Of a DNA stretch of 5,123 nt, positions 1-5,097 are shown in pieces. Both the position numbers and the translations under genes were made by a program. The stretch's first letter is position 1, and every line of letters begins with the position of its first letter. This DNA is from an uncultured Veillonella sp. (GTDB taxonomy: Bacteria; Bacillota; Negativicutes; Veillonellales; Veillonellaceae). Location of the stretch: the NCBI GenBank assembly GCA_934202215.1, contig CAKPXR010000077.1:1-5123 (forward strand). The letters are read 5' to 3'. The notes beneath the pieces were generated by a model that saw only the letters and a list, made by a program, of their open reading frames with translations, was not told the DNA's origin and searched no databases.

Positions 1-639
1 GACATTCTTCAAAATTACGATGTAGACATTATCTATATTGAACCATCTGGAGTTAGCAAATTGAGCGAAATCATCCATACATGTAAAGATGAAGAAATCG
101 CAAAATCTGCTTACATTCATGCATCAGTAACCACTGTAGATGCTATGCAAGCACCTATGTTTATCAAAAACTTTGGTCTCTTCTTTAAAGATCAAATTAC
201 GAACAGTGATGCTATTTTCTTGAGTCACACCGAAGATAGCCAACAAACAAACATTACAAAACGTATGATTCACGAATTAGCACCTAATACACCAATTCAT
301 GAAGAAGTATGGAATACCATTGCATTACGAGACTATATCAAACGACTCTATCACTGCCACGATGATAATTATTTACACGATGACCATCTATTTATGAGTC
401 ATACTTTTAAAGACTTACGCACACTCACACTTGTACAATGGAAAACCATCTTAGAAGGTATGCCTGATACAGTGCTCCGTGCTAAAGGTATTGTACCGAC
501 CACCGAAGGTCCCCATGAATTGCAGTATGGTACCCATTACTGTTTCCTATCCTCTAGTGAATCCACGGACTATAGCTTAGTCGTTATTGGTACAGATTTT
601 AATGTACCAATAGTCCATAACGAAGTGTGTCAATCATGA
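1..639 (+). CDS. COG0523/CobW-type P-loop GTPase, C-terminal part (5' end outside window)
   Basis: The reading frame is open from base 1, so this is a partial gene of 212 visible residues; the Walker A end is upstream. Visible at residues 10-19 is DIIYIEPSGV, the Walker B/ExSG motif of the CobW/HypB/UreG family. At about residues 70-79 is DAIFLSHTED, in the place of the usual NKxD-type guanine motif (ADVILLNKTD in relatives) but degenerate. VLRAKGIV near residue 158 matches the conserved RaKG segment of the CobW C-terminal domain, and LVVIGTDFN lies near the end. A His/Asp-rich stretch at residues 118-134 (HCHDDNYLHDDH, then a further His) could bind metal. Family members are metal chaperones or metal-cofactor insertases in the cytoplasm; the metal here is unknown. 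The stop overlaps the next start (ATGA), implying translational coupling. The TTG at 61 is an internal Leu codon, not the start. Family call is firm, function inferred. Confidence 0.85.
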   Translation, partial: DILQNYDVDIIYIEPSGVSKLSEIIHTCKDEEIAKSAYIHASVTTVDAMQAPMFIKNFGLFFKDQITNSDAIFLSHTEDSQQTNITKRMIHELAPNTPIHEEVWNTIALRDYIKRLYHCHDDNYLHDDHLFMSHTFKDLRTLTLVQWKTILEGMPDTVLRAKGIVPTTEGPHELQYGTHYCFLSSSESTDYSLVVIGTDFNVPIVHNEVCQS

Positions 640-2171
640 TACCTGTTTATATCGTTACCGGATTCATCGGTTCTGGTAAAAGTACTTTCATAAATGAACA
701 ACTACAATATCGTAAAAAGCTTGGTGGCACAGCATGTATCATTACTGAAGAAGGTTCTGTATCGCTCATCAAAGAAGGATTACAACTTAGTCCCGATACA
801 CTCAGTGCGATTACACCTAATCAACCCGATACATATAGTACTATAGTTGATAAAATCGAAACCTATATCAAAAAGGTGAAACCTAAAGAAGTATGGATTG
901 AATGGAATGGGATGCTCAGCTTCTACCAGCTAGAATCATTATTATACAGTGATAAGTTGCGTCACATGTTACAAGTCGAGAAGGTATTATATATCTGTAC
1001 AGATCAATTTGTTAAATCGATTTTACCTGGTTTAGGTAATGATGTAATAAGCCAACTATATAGTGCAGATTGCATCATCACAGAAACCAATACACACCAT
1101 GCCTTATTGCGGACCTATAACAGAGAGGCTAAGATTGTAACATCACCAACGCCTGAAAAGGTTGTTCAATTATGTCGCAATTCTACATGGGGCCTCATAC
1201 CTAATCTATTAGTGATTGGCATTACGGCCTATATACTATTAGTTACAGCCTTTCGTCATGACATTCCTTACTCTATTCATCAATGTTTTGCCATCATTAC
1301 AGGGCTCATTATCGAGGCTATCCCGTTCCTATTATTAGGGACCATCGGATCAACAGTGATTCGCTATTTTGTACCACAAAGAATACTACTAAAACTATTA
1401 GGCGATCATTCTTGGAAAAGTTATGGTGCAGCCATGGTTAGCGGCTTAGCCTTACCAGTTTGCGACTGTGCTATTATTCCATTATTTAAAGCACTCACCG
1501 ATAGAGGGGTACCATTGTCTGTGGCTCTCTTATTTATGTTAGCCAGCCCCATCATCAATCCTATTACAATTCTCTCTACCTGGTATGCCTTTCCTGATAA
1601 TCCAATGATCTCTGTATGGCGTATACTCTTTGGACTTGGCGTAGCCTTATTGGTGGCCGTATCATTCCGTTTTATACCACCATCTACATCTATGATGAAA
1701 GCTAAGACAGCACAGAACCTAAGTTATGAAGAAATCGTCTTAGAAGCATCTAACAGTAAACATATCAACAAAAGAAGATTATTAATTCATATGGAAAAAG
1801 AGTTTTCCCAACTCTTATTCTATTTCTCCATTGCAGCTTGTGTACTATCAATAGTCCAAGTATATGGAAAACCTTGGCTTATCAATGCGGGGATTACGTT
1901 ACCTGACGTGTGGGCTATTCCAATCCTATTGCTATTAGCCTTCTTCTTCTCTATCTGCTCTACATCAGATGCTATTATAGGTAAATCCTTGAGTACTCTA
2001 TTTCCAATGAGCTCAGTTATGGGATTCCTAATTTTAGGACCTATGCTTGATATAAAAAATGTATATATTTTAAAACAGTATATGCCTACATCATTCATTC
2101 TTCGTCTAGGCATAACAATTGTAATTATGTCTTATATAGCAGCATTAGGTTTTCAATTCTTTTTAAACTAA
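636..2171 (+). CDS. Fusion protein: CobW-like P-loop domain + ArsP_1/UPF0718 (YraQ-type) permease
   Basis: 511 residues from the ATG at 636, chosen because it forms a 4-nt ATGA overlap with the upstream stop; an in-frame GTG at 627 is possible but less likely. Residues about 1-180 form a nucleotide-binding domain: Walker A GFIGSGKST (9-17), IEWNG (88-92) in the place of ExSG, and SADCIITETN (143-152) in the guanine-motif place but without NKxD. The family's CxCC metal motif is absent. From about residue 187 the protein is strongly hydrophobic and matches the ArsP_1/UPF0718 permease family: LPVCDCAIIP (273-282) carries the conserved CxC, followed by ASPIINPIT (303-311), CSTSDA (441-446) and GPMLDIKN (468-475). 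A charged segment around 355-390 separates the two membrane halves. Relatives include B. subtilis YcgR and the organoarsenical exporter ArsP; substrate here is unknown. Having both domains in one chain is unusual; the frame is uninterrupted. It probably works with the next gene's product. Confidence 0.85.
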   Translation: MIPVYIVTGFIGSGKSTFINEQLQYRKKLGGTACIITEEGSVSLIKEGLQLSPDTLSAITPNQPDTYSTIVDKIETYIKKVKPKEVWIEWNGMLSFYQLESLLYSDKLRHMLQVEKVLYICTDQFVKSILPGLGNDVISQLYSADCIITETNTHHALLRTYNREAKIVTSPTPEKVVQLCRNSTWGLIPNLLVIGITAYILLVTAFRHDIPYSIHQCFAIITGLIIEAIPFLLLGTIGSTVIRYFVPQRILLKLLGDHSWKSYGAAMVSGLALPVCDCAIIPLFKALTDRGVPLSVALLFMLASPIINPITILSTWYAFPDNPMISVWRILFGLGVALLVAVSFRFIPPSTSMMKAKTAQNLSYEEIVLEASNSKHINKRRLLIHMEKEFSQLLFYFSIAACVLSIVQVYGKPWLINAGITLPDVWAIPILLLLAFFFSICSTSDAIIGKSLSTLFPMSSVMGFLILGPMLDIKNVYILKQYMPTSFILRLGITIVIMSYIAALGFQFFLN

Positions 2172-2234
2172 TTTTTAGCTAATTACTATAAGCCACATTT
2201 AGTCATCACTATTTCAGTTCTTAATGAATATAAA

Positions 2235-2240
2235 AGGAGA
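2235..2240 (+). promoter_or_regulatory. Shine-Dalgarno site fixing the start of the TIGR03943 gene
   Basis: AGGAGA lies 7 nt before the ATG at 2248. An alternative in-frame ATG at 2224 lies upstream of this site and has no comparable Shine-Dalgarno sequence, so 2248 is the better start. No promoter or terminator is evident in the 76 nt after the permease gene, which supports one operon. Confidence 0.8.
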
Positions 2241-2247
2241 TGATTCT

Positions 2248-3012
2248 ATGAAATTAGGACTGAAAGATCGCTTTTCCATAATAAAAGGCGCTCTCTACCT
2301 CACTTTGGGCATCTGTTGTGCATACCTAATCGTAACAGGTCGATATTTGAACTATATTGCACCTCGGTATGAGCTACTACTAGCTATTAGTAGTATAGCT
2401 CTCATATTAGGTGGATTAGCTACTGTCATTTGGGCTCCATCGCGCTATTATAAGCATAACTGGCGTTCTATCGTACCAATCATTATCCCCGTAGTACTGC
2501 TTATTGTACCGCCTGTCCTAGTACCTACCACTAGTGTTCACGGCGCAGCACGTGTCAATGACGATACAAATAACTTTGACTTTACAAACGATGCTATCGG
2601 CGAGGTTGTCACGGTTAATAGTGAAAGCAAAGAACCAGGCATTTCAAAAGACAAAAAAGAAATCGTTCTAAACTCCGATAACTTCTATCAAACCATTGTA
2701 AAGGTCGGTTCTAACGTAGATCAATACAAGGACTACACTGTATATATGACAGGCTATGTAAACCGAGATGATAACACACTAAAATCTAATGAATTTACCA
2801 TCTCTCGTATGGCTATGTCTTGCTGCATTGCCGACGTGGCGCCAATCGGTATGACCGCCTATAAATCAGATGGAGACAGCTTAGCAAATGAACAATGGGT
2901 TTCCATCGAAGGCAAGGTATCCACTAGAGACTTCCACGGTAGAGCTCAGCCCTATGTAGAAGTAACAAAAATAAAATCAGCAGAGCCTATTTTAGGTTAT
3001 GTATATCCTTAA
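2248..3012 (+). CDS. TIGR03943/UPF0703 (YcgQ-like, DUF1980) membrane protein, putative permease partner
   Basis: 254 residues from the ATG at 2248. Three hydrophobic segments (about residues 11-29, 42-62 and 75-93) are followed by a soluble domain of about 160 residues, probably on the outer face. This domain holds SRMAMSCCIADVAPIG (from about residue 186), the family signature RxxMxCCxADxxPxG with a vicinal Cys-Cys, and the protein ends GYVYP as relatives typically do. The soluble part also resembles an OB-like fold, with YMTGYV and WVSIEGKV strand motifs. In many Firmicutes this family is encoded next to a UPF0718 permease (ycgR-ycgQ in B. subtilis), as here. The biochemical role is not established; the Cys pair suggests metal or metalloid binding (inference). 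It is the last gene of the operon, which ends at the terminator at 3065-3097. Confidence 0.85.
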   Translation: MKLGLKDRFSIIKGALYLTLGICCAYLIVTGRYLNYIAPRYELLLAISSIALILGGLATVIWAPSRYYKHNWRSIVPIIIPVVLLIVPPVLVPTTSVHGAARVNDDTNNFDFTNDAIGEVVTVNSESKEPGISKDKKEIVLNSDNFYQTIVKVGSNVDQYKDYTVYMTGYVNRDDNTLKSNEFTISRMAMSCCIADVAPIGMTAYKSDGDSLANEQWVSIEGKVSTRDFHGRAQPYVEVTKIKSAEPILGYVYP

Positions 3013-3064
3013 GTAAACAATTCTAAATAAATATCTAAAAAGTCTTATCCAGATATTTTAAACA

Positions 3065-3097
3065 AATAAAACCGAGGCATAACACCTCGGTTTTATT
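3065..3097. terminator. Bidirectional intrinsic terminator between convergent genes
   Basis: A perfect 13-bp stem pairs 3065-3077 with 3085-3097 (GC core CCGAGG/CCTCGG) around a 7-nt loop. A-runs on the left and T-runs on the right flank the GC core, so it can stop transcription in both directions: the operon from the left and bioY from the right. Confidence 0.92.
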
Positions 3098-3128
3098 ACA
3101 CATATAATAGTATTATATAAGGACTATA

Positions 3129-3695
3129 TTATCTTTGTAGCTCTTTAACAATTCGCTTACCAAGAGATGCAGCAACGGCACAAAGGAAAATATCTGGGCC
3201 TACTGGAATCAAGAAGCATGTTATAATAACGGCTTCCACCCCAATTGGTTTACCTAAGTATAAGTTCATAATGAAATATAGATAAATCATGCCAAGGCCA
3301 TACACGATAAATAGATTTAATATAGATCCTGCTAATAATCGTTTAAAGGATAATTTCTCCATAGACTCTGCAATACGCCCCACTGCATAAGCACCTACCA
3401 TAAAACCAATTAAATACCCAAAGGTAGGTTGTAAAATATAACCAGGACCACCACCAGAGGTAAAAATTGGTACCCCAATTAATCCTAAAACTATGTAAAT
3501 ACCAACACTAGCAGCGCCCAACCGACTACCTAATATAATGCCAGCAAGAGTAGTAAATAGAATTTGTAATGTAAATGGACAATTCGGTAGTGGCACCCGT
3601 ATGAAAGCACCTACAGCTATTAATGCTACAAATAGTGCAGTTAACGTTAATTGCCTAGTAGTAATGCGTCCTTGTTTCGATACAGTAGAATTCAT
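3129..3695 (-). CDS. bioY: BioY, substrate-binding (S) component of ECF biotin transporter
   Basis: 188 residues, about six hydrophobic segments, normal length for BioY. The family signature is clear at residues 71-98: GLIGVPIFTSGGGPGY, then ILQPTFGYLIGF. The N-terminal RVPLPNCPFTLQ (33-44) and C-terminal PVGPDIFLCAVAASLGKR (164-181) segments are also typical in position, though the latter lacks the Lys of the common PGDxxK form. BioY binds biotin in the membrane and works with an energizing EcfA/EcfA'/EcfT module, which is not in this window; stand-alone bioY genes that share a housekeeping module are common. The start at 3695 is preceded by GGAGGT (3706-3701) 5 nt away. The gene has its own promoter overlapped by a BirA-type operator, so it is likely repressed when biotin is plentiful. 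Confidence 0.96.
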   Translation of the reverse strand: MNSTVSKQGRITTRQLTLTALFVALIAVGAFIRVPLPNCPFTLQILFTTLAGIILGSRLGAASVGIYIVLGLIGVPIFTSGGGPGYILQPTFGYLIGFMVGAYAVGRIAESMEKLSFKRLLAGSILNLFIVYGLGMIYLYFIMNLYLGKPIGVEAVIITCFLIPVGPDIFLCAVAASLGKRIVKELQR

Positions 3696-3741
3696 AATAT
3701 ACCTCCATTAATTACACATCAATAAACTACTAACTATCTAA

Positions 3742-3770
3742 ATTAAAACACTTGTATTTTTAATTGTCAA
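3742..3770 (-). promoter_or_regulatory. Sigma-A-type promoter of bioY
   Basis: On the minus strand, TTGACA (3770-3765, perfect -35) is separated by 17 nt from TTTAAT (3747-3742, one mismatch to TATAAT). Transcription would start near 3735, giving a leader of about 40 nt before the bioY ATG. The -35 box lies inside the BirA half-site GGTTGACAA. Confidence 0.8.
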
Positions 3771-3797
3771 CCACGATGATTTTATATTGGTTAACCA
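3764..3797. promoter_or_regulatory. BirA-type biotin operator upstream of bioY
   Basis: TTGTCAACC (3764-3772) and GGTTAACCA (3789-3797) are inverted half-sites, matching in 7 of 9 positions, 16 nt apart. The known Firmicute BirA site is TTGTAAACC, a spacer of about 14-16 nt, then GGTTTACAA. The left half-site overlaps the bioY -35 box, so bound biotinoyl-AMP-BirA would block RNA polymerase. Its position directly upstream of a biotin transporter gene supports the call; the regulator's gene is not in the window. Confidence 0.82.
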
Positions 3798-3854
3798 TTA
3801 TCATCTAATCCCATATATAAAGGCATCTCAAAGATTTATTTTTTTGATCATACT

Positions 3855-3889
3855 TTATAGTTATTATTAATCCTTTATAATAACTATAA
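3855..3889. promoter_or_regulatory. Paired Fur/PerR-family-like boxes forming a 13-bp inverted repeat
   Basis: 3855-3867 and 3877-3889 are perfect inverted repeats of 13 bp around a 9-nt loop. Read as operators, 3875-3889 (TTATAATAACTATAA) differs at one position from the PerR consensus TTATAATNATTATAA, and 3855-3869 (TTATAGTTATTATTA) at two, 20 bp apart. Two TATAAT hexamers (3876-3881 and 3885-3890) fall in the second box, so it could overlap a promoter of the PepSY gene 141 nt downstream, although no good -35 box is seen. AT-richness makes chance resemblance possible, and Fur, PerR and Zur cannot be told apart. Confidence 0.45.
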
Positions 3890-3960
3890 TATATACTCAT
3901 CTTCATGCAAAAAAGCTAAAACTTCATCTTATATTCATATAACGGCATTAAATTATACAT

Positions 3961-3984
3961 AAGTAGATTGAGCAAAATCTACTT
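3961..3984. repeat. Perfect 9-bp inverted repeat upstream of the PepSY gene
   Basis: AAGTAGATT (3961-3969) and AATCTACTT (3976-3984) are perfect inverted arms with a 6-nt spacer, 46 nt before the start codon. It could be a regulator operator (a weak TTGAGC-N19-TAGTAT promoter would overlap it) or a hairpin in the mRNA leader. It has no U-tract, so it is not a terminator. With the BirA site and the Fur-like boxes it accounts for most of what is recognisable in the 335-nt gene-free stretch 3696-4030. Confidence 0.5.
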
Positions 3985-4030
3985 TCACAAAATAGTATTT
4001 AAAAGTACCTTATATTAGGAGGCATTCATC

Positions 4031-4618
4031 ATGAAAAATGTTAAGAAAGTATCAAAGGTATTATGTGCATTTGGCGTAAGTACAGTATTATTAGCGGGTG
4101 TAGTTGGCGCAGCTAGCAACCACGCTTACAACAACAATAGCAATTGGAAAGGCGTTGGTAGCGTAACTCCTTCCGCTCAAGCAAACTATTCTGTTGATTA
4201 CATGGGCGCTGTTACTGTATTCCAACAAAACTTCCCTGGCGCTACTGTAAAATCTATTTCTTATGATGCAAAACATAACCCTTACTATGAAGTAGAAGGT
4301 TACTACAACAATCGTGCAGTAGAACTTAAAGTAGACGAAGCAACTGGTCAAGTTGTTGGCAAAGAAGTAAAAGGCTATGCAAAAGCTAACAAAACTATTA
4401 ACGTTCAAAACATCATCATCCCTGAAGTAGCTGAAACAAAAGCTCTTGAAAAAGTAGGTTCTGATTTCCAAACTATGGAATGGTCTGTTGAACGTGAAAA
4501 CGGTAAAGTTGTATACGAATTCGATATGACAACTGGTGGCGACAAAAAAGCTGAAGTAAAAGTTGACGCTACATCCGGTAAAGTTTTGAGCTCCAAAGTT
4601 AAAACTACAAAATACTAA
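4031..4618 (+). CDS. Secreted protein with two PepSY domains
   Basis: 195 residues. The start is supported by AGGAGG (4017-4022) 8 nt upstream. Residues 1-28 form a typical signal peptide (Lys-rich MKNVKKVSK, hydrophobic core, likely cleavage in VVGAAS); the single Cys at 12 is not in a lipobox, so the protein is probably soluble in the periplasm or outside. Then comes a short Asn/Ser-rich linker. Two PepSY-type repeats follow: about 57-113 (ending VELKVDEATGQVVGKEV) and about 131-191 (ending AEVKVDATSGKVLSSKV), each with the family's hydrophobic-acidic strand and D-x-x-[TS]-G-x-V turn. PepSY domains are often described as protease inhibitors or regulators, or as calcium- or cofactor-linked envelope modules; the exact role here is unknown. 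Codon use is strongly biased to GTA, GAA, AAA and GGT/GGC, more so than in the operon on the left, which hints at high expression. It is divergent from bioY. Confidence 0.88.
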   Translation: MKNVKKVSKVLCAFGVSTVLLAGVVGAASNHAYNNNSNWKGVGSVTPSAQANYSVDYMGAVTVFQQNFPGATVKSISYDAKHNPYYEVEGYYNNRAVELKVDEATGQVVGKEVKGYAKANKTINVQNIIIPEVAETKALEKVGSDFQTMEWSVERENGKVVYEFDMTTGGDKKAEVKVDATSGKVLSSKVKTTKY

Positions 4619-4628
4619 GAAGCTCCTT

Positions 4629-4831
4629 TCATCTAGTGAACCCCTATCCTAACCCACTAAGATGACACACTACACATATAACACACATACTATACACACA
4701 GTATCCATTGGATACACTCTCTAACACAAACTAACACACAAACTTAGAGAGCCTCATGACTCACAAAGGGCTCTCTCAAAACCCTATTTCACACAATAGG
4801 TAAAAGGTCTGTGCACACACACCACAGACCT
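4629..4831 (+). ncRNA. Array of hairpins with G-free CA-rich linkers (candidate structured 3' UTR or small RNA)
   Basis: Downstream of the PepSY stop there is no credible gene, but there are consecutive hairpins. 4629-4638 pairs with 4655-4665 (10 bp, one bulged A). GTATCC (4701-4706) pairs with GGATAC (4710-4715). 4717-4724 pairs with 4744-4751 (8 bp). CCTATT (4783-4788) pairs with AATAGG (4795-4800). AGGTCTGTG (4805-4813) pairs with CACAGACCT (4823-4831), with loop CACACACAC. Linkers are almost pure C/A/T: 4666-4700, 4725-4743 and 4832-4857 contain no G, and nearly all G residues from 4666 to 4831 sit in stems. This suggests an RNA kept open between folded elements. No promoter of its own is evident, so it is probably read through from the PepSY gene and ends at 4858-4891. 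Existence as a stable RNA is inference. Confidence 0.45.
4717..4776 (+). other. Two mutually exclusive hairpins sharing one arm
   Basis: The segment TTAGAGAGCC (4744-4753) can pair either upstream with CTCTCTAA (4717-4724, 8 bp) or downstream with GGCTCTCT (4769-4776, 8 bp using 4746-4753). Such competing stems are typical of attenuators and riboswitches, but no U-tract follows the second stem, so it is not a standard terminator. Both pairings are perfect on paper; whether either forms is not known. Confidence 0.4.
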
Positions 4832-4857
4832 AACATTACACACACTATACTCCCTTT

Positions 4858-4891
4858 AAAAGACCTTGGATCGTTGAATCCAAGGTCTTTT
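4858..4891. terminator. Strong bidirectional intrinsic terminator
   Basis: A perfect 14-bp stem pairs 4858-4871 (AAAAGACCTTGGAT) with 4878-4891, loop CGTTGA, with T-ends on either side. It is the first convincing terminator after the PepSY gene, about 240 nt past its stop, so that transcript should include the hairpin array. Confidence 0.88.
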
Positions 4892-4950
4892 CTCTATCCT
4901 CTTTTCTCTATCCTCTATCCTCTATCCTCTATCCTCTATCCTCTATCCTC
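4892..4950. repeat. Heptanucleotide tandem repeat (CTCTATC)n
   Basis: Eight in-register 7-nt units run from 4892 to 4947. Unit 2 (4899-4905) is degenerate (CTCTTTT). Units 3-8 (4906-4947) are six perfect CTCTATC copies, followed by a partial CTC. The repeat starts directly after the terminator stem. It is in no credible gene; an open frame across 4811-4999 has no ribosome site and consists mostly of this low-complexity stretch. Such short repeats commonly change copy number by slipped-strand mispairing. Confidence 0.93.
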
Positions 4951-5048
4951 CAGATATTACTATGTATTTATAGAGGTCTACTACAACACAGCAAACTAAT
5001 TTACGATTAACCAGAGTTTATACATCAACACAAAAAGACCTCCCACAA
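4951..5048. other. Gene-free spacer ending in a possible split terminator arm
   Basis: No gene or promoter is evident. ATAGAGG (4970-4976) is the exact complement of the repeat unit CCTCTAT just upstream. AAAAAGACCTCCCA (5032-5045) has the look of the left arm of an A-tract/GC-stem terminator, but its partner arm is not within the window; the IS end starts 4 nt later. Confidence 0.4.
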
Positions 5049-5050
5049 TG

Positions 5051-5097
5051 AACTGCACCCCAAAAATTGGACACAATTTTTGGAGGTGCAGTTTTTT
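5051..5097 (+). terminator. Hairpin plus T-run in the IS end, overlapping the orfA ribosome site
   Basis: 5051-5069 pairs with 5074-5093 (19 bp, one bulged A at 5084, loop GACA), followed by a T-run to 5097. On RNA entering from outside the IS this would act as an intrinsic terminator and would bury the GGAGGT (5082-5087) that serves the ATG at 5098. This is a known way for insertion sequences to shield the transposase from read-through transcription. Confidence 0.75.

Noticed and set aside
61..63. TTG as a start codon for the first gene
   Set aside because: The frame is open to base 1 and already encodes the ExSG motif of the CobW family upstream of it.
1820..2113. Open frame on the minus strand inside the permease gene
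   Set aside because: It is antisense to clearly conserved permease codons, has no ribosome site and its product resembles nothing.
2175..2182. 8-bp palindrome TTAGCTAA after the permease gene
   Set aside because: Too short and AT-rich to mean anything alone; no U-tract suitable for a terminator.
3775..3805. GATGAT/ATCATC inverted repeat around the right BirA half-site
   Set aside because: Only 6 bp with a wide spacer in AT-rich DNA; the BirA site explains the region better.
4091..4596. Two open frames on the minus strand opposite the PepSY gene
   Set aside because: They mirror the strongly biased codons of the PepSY gene and have low-complexity products and no ribosome site.
4892..4950. 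CRISPR-like repeat array
   Set aside because: The units are contiguous 7-mers with no spacers, so this is a simple sequence repeat.
4811..4999. Short + strand open frame across the heptamer repeat
   Set aside because: No ribosome site; it runs through a terminator stem, and most of the product is repeat-encoded.
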